Shown: positions 24,248-32,983, counted from the first letter of the stretch. The stretch: DNA of 38,574 bases from Synergistes sp. (GCA_030531745.1 JAUNMU010000003.1:1-38574), one strand, 5' to 3'. Notes: generated by a model from the letters alone, not told the origin. A program made the numbers and translations.

Positions 24248-25915
24248 TCAACAAAACTCACGAACAACCATTTTCTCCAATATAAACCGGAGGGAAGTTA
24301 CATTTTTCCATACATCAACCTTCGGTTTATATACAAAGCCCTCTATTTCATGCCTGTCGTTGAACAACTCAGCACCACCGAATGCAAGAAGTTCGCCCTC
24401 AGATGTTTCAACCTTTACATGCTTTCCGTTCTTGCCAAGCGGCAAAACACGTTTGATCCCCGAATATGGAAGATACATCGCAGGCGAAGGGTTTTCCATT
24501 CCGAATGGTCCCAAAAGCTCCGCTTCCGACCATGTATCCATATCAAGCGCGGAGGGTTTCCACAAGATCATATCTTCCTTGTCTTCTTCAACGTTGACGC
24601 ACGATAATTTCTCTTCCATAACATCGCGGAGTTTCTGCCAATTTTCGGTTTTTACGCTGAAGCCTGCGGCAAGCCTGTGCCCACCCCATGTATTGAGATA
24701 CGGATCCAACTCTTTCAAAACCCCTACGGCATCTCCGCCCTTTGGCATACGAAGCGTTCCACGCATAACATCACCCATTGATGCGACAAGAGCAATGGGG
24801 GCATTATTTGCAACGCATATTCTGCTTGCTACACTGCTCAAGACACCGGCCGACCACTGCCGATCCATTCTTACGAATTTATAGCCCGTCTCATCCGATT
24901 TTTCAACTTGCTCAAGTATCTTAGCAGATAATTCGCGCCTCTTCAAATTAAGCTGTATCAATTTTTCAACATTTGCACCGACATCTTTACACGGAAAGAG
25001 GATACTGACGGCAAGATCCGCAATATAAAGCCTTCCTGCCGCATTAAGGCACGGAATAACTTTCATTGCCAGATCGTCTGTATTGACGGCCGTATATTCT
25101 ATTCCAAGCTGCATCATAAGATTGGAAAGCCCTTTGTGTGTACCGGCACGCAGTGACTTTATCCCTTCCCTCACAAGTACTCTGTTGAGATGAGACGCAA
25201 GCGATACGCAGTCTGCAATAGTTGCAAGCGCAACAAGGTCAAGCAGCCCGATAATATTTTTCGTGGGCAAAAGGGAATTTTTCCATATCCATGTCCACAA
25301 AACACCTGTGGCGCACAATCTTTTCGCGTTGGCATCGCCATCAACCTGCGGATTTACCAAAGCCTCACACTGCGCCGATACGCCCTCCACAAGATGATGA
25401 TCAAATATCACGACAGGAATACCGCTTTTCCGCAGAATTTCAATGCTTTCGGCGTCATGCGTTCCGCAGTCAACGATAATAACGAGATTACACTTCTGCT
25501 TAGCTATCATTTTCGCTATTTCGCCGTGGACTCCATATCCCTGATTAAATCTGTGAGGTATATAATATCTCACACGCGCACCGCGCGACATGACAAGTTC
25601 CACCGCTATTGCCGTTGAACAAATACCGTCAACATCGTAATCTCCATAAACGATTACATTTGACGAACGATCAAGCCCAAGAATATAATTTCTCGCCGCT
25701 TGACTTCCGCTGCCCAAATCCACATCGGCAAGCAGTTTTGACATATTTGGCAATAACCAATCCTTTACCTCGGATGCGGGGGTATCCTCAGTAACTCCGC
25801 GCATTTCAAGCAAAAGAGCCTGCAACGGTGAACAGCCGAATTTACATGAAATGTTGTCGGTTCTGATGCTTTTGCTATATATGTTAAAACGATCTTTTGA
25901 ACAAAGTGTAAGCAA
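24248..25915 (-). CDS. recJ: Single-stranded-DNA-specific exonuclease RecJ
   Basis: 555 residues, in the shorter range of the family. This 5'-3' exonuclease acts in recombination and mismatch repair. DHH-phosphoesterase motifs are in order: YGDYDVDG near residue 89, VDCGTHD near 149, DHHLVEG near 173. The DHHA1 domain with GGHRLAAGFS and the C-terminal OB region with LLGPFGMENPSP follow. The start is TTG 25915, because an in-frame stop lies four codons upstream and no ATG precedes the conserved region. The ribosome site is weak, which may mean coupling to the lapA-like gene 17 bases upstream. Confidence 0.93.
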   Translation of the reverse strand: MLTLCSKDRFNIYSKSIRTDNISCKFGCSPLQALLLEMRGVTEDTPASEVKDWLLPNMSKLLADVDLGSGSQAARNYILGLDRSSNVIVYGDYDVDGICSTAIAVELVMSRGARVRYYIPHRFNQGYGVHGEIAKMIAKQKCNLVIIVDCGTHDAESIEILRKSGIPVVIFDHHLVEGVSAQCEALVNPQVDGDANAKRLCATGVLWTWIWKNSLLPTKNIIGLLDLVALATIADCVSLASHLNRVLVREGIKSLRAGTHKGLSNLMMQLGIEYTAVNTDDLAMKVIPCLNAAGRLYIADLAVSILFPCKDVGANVEKLIQLNLKRRELSAKILEQVEKSDETGYKFVRMDRQWSAGVLSSVASRICVANNAPIALVASMGDVMRGTLRMPKGGDAVGVLKELDPYLNTWGGHRLAAGFSVKTENWQKLRDVMEEKLSCVNVEEDKEDMILWKPSALDMDTWSEAELLGPFGMENPSPAMYLPYSGIKRVLPLGKNGKHVKVETSEGELLAFGGAELFNDRHEIEGFVYKPKVDVWKNVTSLRFILEKMVVREFC

Positions 25916-25932
25916 AACAGATCAGCCGTTTC

Positions 25933-26295
25933 TTATACTTCTTCTTTCGTGCTGCTTTGAGCAGTATCATTCATCGGAGCAGTATCAGCAGTGACTTCAG
26001 ACTTATTAAATGCCGCTGCTGCCAATATATCCTTCTTTTCCTGTTCCAACGCAGCTATCTTGGCATCTTTTTCTTCAATCTTTTTTATATATTTGGAGCG
26101 TATCTCCAATCCCGAAAAAATTGAGAAAAACCACATAACCGCAGCGCCTGCGCAGAACAAGACCACCTCCCAAACTCCCTGAGGCATTGTCTTTTCAAAC
26201 AACAAAAAACGTACCGTCACATCACCTATATTCTGATAGGCAAAGAGTGCCGAAAGGAACATCGTCGTAACTATCGCCAAAAAATAACTTTTCAT
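25933..26295 (-). CDS. LapA/DUF1049 family membrane protein
   Basis: 120 residues. Two N-terminal transmembrane segments (about 5-20 and 40-62) separated by a short loop containing FAYQNIGDVTVRFLLF, then a cytoplasmic coiled coil (KKIEEKDAKIAALEQEKKDI) and a polar tail. This layout and the N-Q-N-x-x-x-V-x-V-x-F-L-like loop are characteristic of the LapA (DUF1049) family. In E. coli LapA helps regulate lipopolysaccharide assembly with LapB, but no lapB is visible here. GGAGG lies 7 bases before ATG. It is the first gene after the secF terminator, so a promoter should lie in 26300-26365, though I found no convincing one. Confidence 0.75.
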   Translation of the reverse strand: MKSYFLAIVTTMFLSALFAYQNIGDVTVRFLLFEKTMPQGVWEVVLFCAGAAVMWFFSIFSGLEIRSKYIKKIEEKDAKIAALEQEKKDILAAAAFNKSEVTADTAPMNDTAQSSTKEEV

Positions 26296-26365
26296 TTATA
26301 TTCCTCCAAAGGCGGCGCAGAAAACGCAACACCAAAGATATACGACATATAATACAACAAAAGAC

Positions 26366-26400
26366 AAAAAAAATCTCTCTTGCAATACAAGAGAGATTTT
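26366..26400 (-). terminator. Intrinsic terminator of the yajC-secD-secF operon
   Basis: A perfect 13-bp stem (26370-26382 with 26388-26400) closes a 5-base loop and is followed on the minus strand by eight Us (26366-26373 on the plus strand read as As). It lies 29 bases past the secF stop. It is AT-rich but textbook in shape, and could also work weakly in the other direction. Confidence 0.9.
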
Positions 26401-26428
26401 TAATATGCATGAAGTTTGGCCAAAACAG

Positions 26429-27313
26429 CTAAAAGTTTGGCGAACGCTTGTACCACTCAACAAGCAGCGAACTTGCAACATAAATTGAACTGTATGTACC
26501 TACGCCAATACCGACAAGGAAAGCAAAAGCAAAGTTGCTGATAACTTCGCCTCCGAATATGAACATCGCGATAACGGGAAGCAACGTCGTTACCGAGGTG
26601 TTGATCGTGCGGCAGAGGGTCTGATTGACGGAAGTATTGACCAACTCTTCTATCCCAAGCGAACGGACACGGCTCCAATTCTCACGGATACGGTCAAGAA
26701 CAACTATTGAGTCATTCAACGAATACCCCGCAACGGTCAATATAGCTGCAATAAACGTAACAGAGACTTCCTTGCCCGTAAGGCTGTATGCACCAAGCAT
26801 AATAATTACGTCATGCATAAGCGCTGCAACGGCAACTGCACCAAAACGGAAACGGAAACGGTACGCCATGTAAATAAGTATCCCAATCAACGCCAATACA
26901 AGGGAGACCGCAGCATCGGTACGCAGTTCACTACCTACGACCGGACCTATTTTATCAACGCGCATAACCTTAAGAGGACCGATTTTCTCCTGCAATACGT
27001 TAAGCACGTCTTTCCTGATCTGTTCGTCTTCTGCCTGGAAACGAAGCATTATATCATTGTTGTCAAGAGCCTGAATGGTCGCGCCACCCTGACCGATGCC
27101 GGCAAGCGCCTCTCGTACGGCAGCAACATCAGCCGTCTTTTCTTCAAACTTCACCTGAAGAAGAAGGCCGCCCGTGAAGTCAACACCGAAATTGATGCCC
27201 TTGGCAAGAAGAAGAGCAAACGAAGCTGCTATGAAAAACAGACTGATACCTACAAATATATGTCTGTAATTCATAAATTTAAAGTTAAGTTTGGAAGCGT
27301 CAAATGTAGCCAT
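26429..27313 (-). CDS. secF: Protein translocase subunit SecF
   Basis: 294 residues. An RND-type membrane partner of SecD that uses proton motive force to finish export through SecYEG. The N-terminal segment contains the SecF hallmark (LAKGINFGVDFTGG) near residue 41. Six transmembrane helices and a periplasmic P4-like domain follow, and DSIVVLDRIREN near 202 is the conserved cytoplasmic-side motif. secD lies 17 bases upstream and a terminator lies 29 bases downstream. SecD and SecF are separate proteins here rather than a fusion. Confidence 0.96.
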   Translation of the reverse strand: MATFDASKLNFKFMNYRHIFVGISLFFIAASFALLLAKGINFGVDFTGGLLLQVKFEEKTADVAAVREALAGIGQGGATIQALDNNDIMLRFQAEDEQIRKDVLNVLQEKIGPLKVMRVDKIGPVVGSELRTDAAVSLVLALIGILIYMAYRFRFRFGAVAVAALMHDVIIMLGAYSLTGKEVSVTFIAAILTVAGYSLNDSIVVLDRIRENWSRVRSLGIEELVNTSVNQTLCRTINTSVTTLLPVIAMFIFGGEVISNFAFAFLVGIGVGTYSSIYVASSLLVEWYKRSPNF

Positions 27314-27330
27314 AATTCACTGCCTCATTT

Positions 27331-28713
27331 CTAAAGTTTATGGTTCTTGCGCCCGGAAAGTGCAATACCGAGTATCGTCCGAGTAACCACAACATTGCAG
27401 AATACGGAAGCAACTACACCTACGCTGAGCGTTACGGCAAATCCGCGGATAGGACCACTTCCGAAATAGAAGAGTATCGCCGCTGCGATAAGAGTTGTAA
27501 TATTGGAATCCAATATTACAGCCAAAGCCTTGCTGAAGCCGGCATCAAGCGCCGCCATAATCGTCTTTCCGGAGCGGAATTCCTCTTTCATGCGCTCGTA
27601 GATAAGTATATTGCCGTCAACCGCCATACCAATCGTAAGCACCATACCTCCTATGCCGGGCAGCGTAAGGGTAGATTTCAGCGCTATAAGCGCAGCAACG
27701 ACAAGCAACATCGCAACAACAAGTGCAAAATCGGCTGCAATACCCAACATACCGTAATATACAAGCATGAATATTACGACAAGAGCAGCACCTATCAGCC
27801 CCGACTTAACACCCTGAGCTATTGAGTCAGCACCGAGAGAAGGCCCTATGGAGCGGTTCTCAAGCACCTCAACCCCAACGGGAAGCGCTCCTGCACGGAG
27901 CATAATGGAAAGTCTGTTAGCCTCCTCTGTTGAGAATGACCCTGTAATCTGAGCCTCACCGCCCGATATGCGCTGCTGGACTACAGGAGCGGATATTACC
28001 ATATCGTCAAGTACGATAGCTATCTGTTTTCCGATATTTGCAGCTGTCGCTTCGTCAAACAGCTTTGCACCTTCGTCATTAAATTTCAAAGATACCGCAG
28101 GTTTACCAAACTGATCAAAAGTTGTCTCCGCCTGTTTCAGTTCTCCGCCTCCGACATATTTTCTGCCAAGCAGATATGCACCGCCGGTTTCGTTTTGAGC
28201 AACCATAAGATCATTGTTGCCTTTAGCGGTCTGCTTCATTTCTTCAATGTACCCATCAACTGATTTCTTTGCTTCATCCCAACGCTCTTGGGCAGCATTG
28301 AATTGCTCGTCGTTATCGTAATTTGAACGAATCGGTTTTGCAGGTACACGCGGTGACTCTCCTAAAACCTGACGGAACTGAAGAACAGCCGTGCGGCCGA
28401 TAAGCTCCAATGCTGCCTCAGGATCCTCAACACCGGGAAGATCAATGGCAATTCTGTCCTCGCCTTCACGCTGAAGCACAGGCTCCGCTATTCCATACTG
28501 GTCGATACGCGATCTGAGAACAGCCAAAAGTCTGTCAATGCTGTCTCCGGTAAGCGGACTCTCCGCCGTCGGCTTAGCCCTCAGTATAATATGGACACCG
28601 CCGCGCAGGTCAAGACCAAGACGAACCTTGCCCTGAATCGGGAACACCACGATCGCTGCTATAACGACAACTGCGGCTACAAAAACAAGCCGCCACTTGT
28701 CTCTCCTCAACAT
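27331..28713 (-). CDS. secD: Protein translocase subunit SecD
   Basis: 460 residues. An N-terminal transmembrane helix is followed by LGLDLRGGVHIIL near residue 32 (the SecD signature), the large periplasmic P1 domain including SRIDQYGIAEPVLQ and GEDRIAIDLPG, and five C-terminal helices with VLTIGMAVDGNILIYERMKEE. A lysine- and glutamate-rich insertion of about 60 residues (about 125-185) interrupts the P1 region, a feature of long SecDs. The start is ATG with GGAGG about 9 bases upstream. It lies between yajC and secF. Confidence 0.96.
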   Translation of the reverse strand: MLRRDKWRLVFVAAVVVIAAIVVFPIQGKVRLGLDLRGGVHIILRAKPTAESPLTGDSIDRLLAVLRSRIDQYGIAEPVLQREGEDRIAIDLPGVEDPEAALELIGRTAVLQFRQVLGESPRVPAKPIRSNYDNDEQFNAAQERWDEAKKSVDGYIEEMKQTAKGNNDLMVAQNETGGAYLLGRKYVGGGELKQAETTFDQFGKPAVSLKFNDEGAKLFDEATAANIGKQIAIVLDDMVISAPVVQQRISGGEAQITGSFSTEEANRLSIMLRAGALPVGVEVLENRSIGPSLGADSIAQGVKSGLIGAALVVIFMLVYYGMLGIAADFALVVAMLLVVAALIALKSTLTLPGIGGMVLTIGMAVDGNILIYERMKEEFRSGKTIMAALDAGFSKALAVILDSNITTLIAAAILFYFGSGPIRGFAVTLSVGVVASVFCNVVVTRTILGIALSGRKNHKL

Positions 28714-28797
28714 AAAAATGCGCCTCCTCGCAAAATCGCACAGCGGAATGTCACAGACACGCCATCGTACGGAAAGGTTTGTTAAATTAAGAAGGCG

Positions 28798-29262
28798 TTA
28801 TGCCTCTTCCTTTGTCTTTTCTATTTCAGGCCTTACCTCAGCCTGTCCATCTTCTTCCGAAATTACCTTTTGTGCATTGCTTTCTTCTTCTGCCTCGGAG
28901 CCCTTTGAAGCGCTTGCTTCTATCTCTTCAGCACCGCCATCAGCAGTCTTTTTGCTTTTTTTCTTTTTCTTGGGCTGTGCACTCACATCACTGCCGTCAT
29001 CTTTCTTCATAGAAACAGAACTCTTCAATATACGCGCAACGGTACCCTCATCAAGCTCAATAAGATAGCTGTCGTCAAGCACCTTACGCACTATACCGAA
29101 AAACCCACCTGCGGTGATTACCGTATCACCGGTACTGATACTTGCGAGCATATCATCATGCGCCTTCTGTTTTTTCTTCTGAGGACGCACTATCAAGAAA
29201 TAAAACACAGCCGCAAACATCACCAAAGGCAATACCATGCCCGTAAAACCACCCTGCTGCAA
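28798..29262 (-). CDS. yajC: Preprotein translocase accessory subunit YajC
   Basis: 154 residues. A single N-terminal helix (LPLVMFAAVFYFLIVRPQKKKQK) and the following GDTVITAGGFFGIV identify YajC, which binds SecDF in the inner membrane. Most YajC proteins are about 85-115 residues. This one has a charged extension of about 60 residues, first lysine-rich (PKKKKKSKK) then acidic. The start is TTG 29262 with AAGGAGGAG 5 bases upstream and no competing ATG before the helix. It begins the Sec operon, 84 bases before secD. Confidence 0.92.
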   Translation of the reverse strand: MQQGGFTGMVLPLVMFAAVFYFLIVRPQKKKQKAHDDMLASISTGDTVITAGGFFGIVRKVLDDSYLIELDEGTVARILKSSVSMKKDDGSDVSAQPKKKKKSKKTADGGAEEIEASASKGSEAEEESNAQKVISEEDGQAEVRPEIEKTKEEA

Positions 29263-29315
29263 AATAACTCCTCCTTACGAACTGCAAATAATATGCTTTC
29301 CTACATACGCGAAGT

Positions 29316-29342
29316 ATTCTACCATAATTCAGTCAATTATGG
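29316..29342 (-). promoter_or_regulatory. Candidate extended -10 promoter and dyad upstream of yajC
   Basis: On the minus strand the sequence reads TGGTAGAAT (29324-29316), an extended -10 element without a recognisable -35. Overlapping it upstream is a perfect inverted repeat with arms CCATAATT (29322-29329) and AATTATGG (29335-29342) around a 5-base centre. The geometry suits an operator at a promoter for yajC-secD-secF. It is followed by no U-tract, so it is unlikely to be the mutS2 terminator. Confidence 0.4.
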
Positions 29343-29395
29343 CTATATCCATTTTATTTTTTTGACTGATATTTTTTGCAAAATAACTACCGTAT

Positions 29396-29430
29396 TTATC
29401 TGCCCCAAACGCATTGATCAGCGGTTCCTC
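29396..29430 (-). repeat. 35-bp dispersed repeat, copy B (downstream of mutS2)
   Basis: Shares about 28 of 35 bases with 12756-12790 in the same orientation. It lies 6 bases beyond the mutS2 stop codon in the 174-base mutS2-yajC gap. Besides this and the promoter-like dyad at 29316-29342, I see nothing else in the gap. Confidence 0.55.
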
Positions 29431-29436
29431 AGTCCC

Positions 29437-31788
29437 TTATCTTTTGAATTTAACAACGGTAACACCGTAACCGCCTTCGTGTGGGCCGCCTAAGTTGTGT
29501 TCTTTTATGTATGGCAGACGTTTACAGAGATCCTGCACTTCACGGCGAAGTATGCCTTCTCCCCTGCCGTGTATGACGGTTACGGTGTCGTATCCGGCAC
29601 AATAGGCGCGGTCAAGATATTGTTCAACTATCGGCATTGCCTCATCTATGGTCATTCCTCTGACCATTATGGAAGAGGGAACGTCCTTCGGGCGTGATAT
29701 ATATATGCGACCTTTTGGTGTTTCCTGTTTCTTCTGCTCTGACAATTTCAGTTTTGTAATTGGAACTTCAATCTCCGCAACTCCGGCTCTTATGCGTGCT
29801 TTTTTACCGTTACATTCAACTACGGTCGCAGTTTTGTTTGTCCCTATGAGGGTAACTGTGTCTCCCTCCGTAAGCGTGTGTGTCGTGGCCGCTATTGAGT
29901 TTGCCTTTTCTATTTTTTCTTCGCGCTTTGTCGCAATATCCTCTATTTTGTGGAAGTGGCTGCGTTTTTTTTCAAGTTCACGTCTTGCTTTTGCTTCGCT
30001 TTCGGCATCTTCCATATTTTTTATAAGCGCCTTTGCTGATTCTTCTGCATTTTTTATGATTGAAACTGCTTTTTTGTCCGCTTTGGCTATTATATCATCG
30101 CGTTTTTCTTCAAGAGATTTTATCTTTGCTTCGTAACTGCGTTCAAGTTTCTCTGTCTCTTTGCGGCTTTTGGCAGCCGCCTCTATTTCGTATTCCAATT
30201 TTGTCCGTTTTTCTTGGAGTTCGCCGATAAGATCTTCCATTGATACTTCGTGACCGTTTATCGCTTTCTGCGCACGGTTGATTATTGTGCGCTTCATTCC
30301 GAGTTTGCCCGCTATCAGAATTGCATTGCTGCGCCCGGGTATGCCGACAAGAATTTTGTATGTCGGAGAAAGAGTCGTAATGTCAAATTCAACGCTTGCC
30401 GTTTCAATCTTATCTGTGGCAAGTGCATAACGCTTAATTGGGTTGTGATGCGTCGTTGCGAGGACAAGCGCACCTTTTTCACGCAGCCAGTCAAGTATGG
30501 CAATGCCAAGGGCTGCTCCCTCTTCGGGATCTGTTCCGGCACCGAGCTCGTCAAGCATAACAAGTGAGGAGGATGTAATTTTGTTCAATATTCCGGATAT
30601 CCGCATGATGTGTGCGCTGAATGTTGAAAGGCTTTGTTCAATGCTCTGCTCGTCACCGATGTCCGTAAATATTTCCGTTATGTTTCCTATCTGCGAGCCT
30701 TCCCCCGCAGGTATCGGAAATCCGAGCCAAGCAAAATAAGCGCATACTCCGGCAGTCTTTAACGCAACTGTTTTGCCGCCTGTGTTCGGACCTGTTATGA
30801 CTAATATTCTGAAATCATCGCCGCATTTTATTTCAATCGGCACTGACTTTTCGCCAAGCAGAGGGTGACGCGCCCTTACGAGAGAGAATTTTGCCTTATC
30901 CGAAAGTTCAGGCAGTCTCCATTTGTATATGCGCATCATTTCGGAGAGCGCATAAAACAAGTCTATCGTCCCCATAACATTTTCTGCGGCAAGTATGGCA
31001 TTTTTGCGTTTTATGAGTTTTGCGGTAAATTCACGGAAGATTCGTGTTTCTTCAACCATCTCTTCACCGTAGAGTTTACTGTATTCGTTGTTTGCGGTCA
31101 TAAGTGAGCGCGGCTCCATATAGACGCTGTTTCCCGAACCGGAGCGGTCAACAACGGAGCCCGGGAAGAGCGGCATTGCATCTTGACGCACAAGAAAGAC
31201 GTAGCGCCCGTTGCGCAGTGCAAGAACACGTTCCTGCAGAAGCACCGATACGGAAGGCTCGTTCAGTATCGCGTGCGCTTTTCTTCGTATCGTATCTTTC
31301 AACCCGCGCATTTTATCGCGTATTTGCGCAAGTTTTTCTGATGCACAGTCATACAGATGAGCATCTTCATCTATAACTGAGAGCATTTCTGTTTCATCTT
31401 CAAAGTCGCGCAGTTCGCGCAGAAGCAGCGCAAATTCACAATAATTTTCTTTTTCTTCGTAAAGTCTTGCCTTAATTTTGCCTGCAAGCGCGAGAAGCAC
31501 GCGAATCTTCAAGAGCTCCTCGCCGGAAAGAAGGCCGTTTTCTTCCGCATATTCTAAATAAAAGGCTACGGAAACAAGACCGCTTGTCCATGGGAGATCT
31601 CCGTTTTTGTCTCTGTATCTCTCAACTGAGGAAAAAAGCGACTGCCTTGCTTTAAGTTCCGTCATATCATGCGCGGGCTTAATGTTCTCAGCTACCATCT
31701 CACCGATTTCGCTGCGGCATTTTTTTGCAATAATTTTGTTTATTTTATCTATTTCAAGACTTTTGTAAGCCGTATCGTCAATGTACAT
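29437..31788 (-). CDS. mutS2: Endonuclease MutS2
   Basis: 783 residues from ATG 31788 (AGGT about 11 bases upstream). This start gives the homologue-like opening with SLEIDKI and matches the roughly 785-residue family size. An in-frame ATG at 31848 would overlap cvpA and add 20 unlikely residues. MutS2 has the MutS core and clamp and an ATPase domain with Walker A TGPNTGGKT near residue 315 and DELGAGTDPEEGAAL. A long coiled coil (about 500-620) and a C-terminal Smr nuclease domain with VIHGRGEGILR follow. Members suppress homologous recombination and, in Bacillus, help rescue collided ribosomes. It follows cvpA by 40 bases. Confidence 0.95.
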   Translation of the reverse strand: MYIDDTAYKSLEIDKINKIIAKKCRSEIGEMVAENIKPAHDMTELKARQSLFSSVERYRDKNGDLPWTSGLVSVAFYLEYAEENGLLSGEELLKIRVLLALAGKIKARLYEEKENYCEFALLLRELRDFEDETEMLSVIDEDAHLYDCASEKLAQIRDKMRGLKDTIRRKAHAILNEPSVSVLLQERVLALRNGRYVFLVRQDAMPLFPGSVVDRSGSGNSVYMEPRSLMTANNEYSKLYGEEMVEETRIFREFTAKLIKRKNAILAAENVMGTIDLFYALSEMMRIYKWRLPELSDKAKFSLVRARHPLLGEKSVPIEIKCGDDFRILVITGPNTGGKTVALKTAGVCAYFAWLGFPIPAGEGSQIGNITEIFTDIGDEQSIEQSLSTFSAHIMRISGILNKITSSSLVMLDELGAGTDPEEGAALGIAILDWLREKGALVLATTHHNPIKRYALATDKIETASVEFDITTLSPTYKILVGIPGRSNAILIAGKLGMKRTIINRAQKAINGHEVSMEDLIGELQEKRTKLEYEIEAAAKSRKETEKLERSYEAKIKSLEEKRDDIIAKADKKAVSIIKNAEESAKALIKNMEDAESEAKARRELEKKRSHFHKIEDIATKREEKIEKANSIAATTHTLTEGDTVTLIGTNKTATVVECNGKKARIRAGVAEIEVPITKLKLSEQKKQETPKGRIYISRPKDVPSSIMVRGMTIDEAMPIVEQYLDRAYCAGYDTVTVIHGRGEGILRREVQDLCKRLPYIKEHNLGGPHEGGYGVTVVKFKR

Positions 31789-31828
31789 TGTTAATGTGAC
31801 CTGTTTTTGTATTGTATGTTTGTATCCG

Positions 31829-32395
31829 TCAGTCCCTGCCCGGACCATCGCTTCCGTTGCGATACGGACGCAGTATCTGATTTAGAGTTCCATCCGGAAG
31901 GTTTGTATCATGCGGCAATACGCCGATTCCCACAGCGAGAGATCTCACTTCCGGCCAATATCTGCCGGCAAAGCTGATCGCAGAGGATTCCGAAAGCCAC
32001 ACCGGACTGACCACCGGTGTCAGGAGGAGTCCGCACATTATTATTACATAAATAAAGACAGATGCCTTTATAAATCCCGAAAATGCACCGAGAATCCTGT
32101 TGACTGCACCCAAATGTACAGCTCCGATGAAACGGCTGACTATCATGCGGATTATGGCAAATACAAGCATTACTGCGATCCAGACCAAGACAACGCCAAT
32201 AACCTCCGCAATGTAAATGCTTATATTCATGCTTTGCGCCAACATCCGCCCGACAGGCACAGAGAGCAGAGGGGCAAGGTAAAATGAAGCAAAAAATCCC
32301 ACAAGGGATATTACTTCACCGACAAATCCTCGCATCATGCCTTTTATGACAAAGTACAGGCAAAGTATTGTGAAGAATATGTCAAAGTAATTCAA
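31829..32395 (-). CDS. CvpA family membrane protein
   Basis: 188 residues with four hydrophobic segments (about 3-20, 28-46, 63-85, 105-127). The opening NYFDIFFTILCLYFVIKGMMRGFVGEVISL fits the CvpA/colicin V production family, in which the conserved G-x-x-x-G-F-x-x-E motif is diagnostic. The gene often lies between zapA and mutS2, as here. Its molecular role is poorly known. The start is TTG 32395, overlapping the zapA stop by 4 bases (TTGA), with GAGG a few bases before. Confidence 0.85.
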   Translation of the reverse strand: MNYFDIFFTILCLYFVIKGMMRGFVGEVISLVGFFASFYLAPLLSVPVGRMLAQSMNISIYIAEVIGVVLVWIAVMLVFAIIRMIVSRFIGAVHLGAVNRILGAFSGFIKASVFIYVIIMCGLLLTPVVSPVWLSESSAISFAGRYWPEVRSLAVGIGVLPHDTNLPDGTLNQILRPYRNGSDGPGRD

Positions 32396-32682
32396 ACCAT
32401 TTCCTCGTTCATCATATTTTTCGCATTGGAGAACTTATCGGCTATAGCATCGACCTTTTTACTGATCTCTTCCATTCCCTTTGCCATTGAAAGCAGAGAG
32501 AGAAACAAAATATTATCCTGAGATAAATTTTTCGGGAATCCATCCGACACGGATATTGCTATTTCTGCCGCACGGCGAAAACGCGCTTCGTCAAGTTTCG
32601 TCACGACAGTATAAGTCTTATGCCCTATAAGGACAGAATATTTTCCGCCGCCCAAATTGTTTATTCTTTGAATTTCTTCCAT
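32392..32682 (-). CDS. zapA: ZapA-like cell division protein
   Basis: 96 residues. The N-terminal SVLIGHKTYTVVTKLDEARFRRAAE resembles the globular head of ZapA (I-x-G-x-x-Y-x-I), and the C-terminal half is helical, consistent with the coiled-coil stalk. ZapA tetramers bundle FtsZ filaments. The length and the position between pheT and cvpA-mutS2 fit this family, as the same neighbourhood is common in Firmicutes. The family is weakly conserved, so I keep some doubt. The ribosome site is GGAGAG. Confidence 0.7.
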   Translation of the reverse strand: MEEIQRINNLGGGKYSVLIGHKTYTVVTKLDEARFRRAAEIAISVSDGFPKNLSQDNILFLSLLSMAKGMEEISKKVDAIADKFSNAKNMMNEEMV

Positions 32683-32707
32683 TTTCTCTCTCCGCCGATT
32701 TTTTGAT

Positions 32708-32983
32708 TTATCCGTTATTAACGTCTCCGCCGCGCGAAAGTCTGTTCATTCTTTCAGCGAGTTTCTCAAGGCACTCTCCTATTTCAGCCTTTTCAGCCTC
32801 ATTTGCGGCTGCCGCTTTTTCCGCATCTTCTTGCAGCTGTAAAATTTCAAGCTCTTTGTCATCAAGTTTACTGCGAAGTTCCGCTGCCTCATTTTTCAGC
32901 GTCTCGTTCTCAGATTTCAGCGAAGCAAGCAAGCTTTCAATATTGTCAAGCACCGCGTTCAGCTTTTCAAAATTTTCATTCAC
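32708..32983 (-). CDS. Small coiled-coil protein (unknown, ZapB-like in shape)
   Basis: 91 residues if started at GTG 32983, which has GGGGGTG about 7 bases upstream. A longer in-frame start at 33076 would overlap pheT and add a non-helical head, so I reject it. Almost the whole protein (NENFEKLNAVLDNIESLLASL and on to EKLAERMNRLSR) is heptad-patterned coiled coil rich in Glu, Lys, Ala and Leu. It lies 25 bases before zapA, so it may be a second FtsZ-ring coiled coil, though no sequence motif proves that. Confidence 0.65.
   Translation of the reverse strand: MNENFEKLNAVLDNIESLLASLKSENETLKNEAAELRSKLDDKELEILQLQEDAEKAAAANEAEKAEIGECLEKLAERMNRLSRGGDVNNG

Noticed and set aside
26300-26365. Promoter for the lapA-like gene
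   Set aside because: AT-rich with several TAT-containing hexamers, but no -35/-10 pair with acceptable spacing, so not called despite the expectation after a terminator.
27340-27825. Plus-strand ORF of 161 codons inside secD
   Set aside because: Antisense to secD transmembrane helices, rich in Tyr/Arg/Asn as expected of a shadow frame. No ribosome site.
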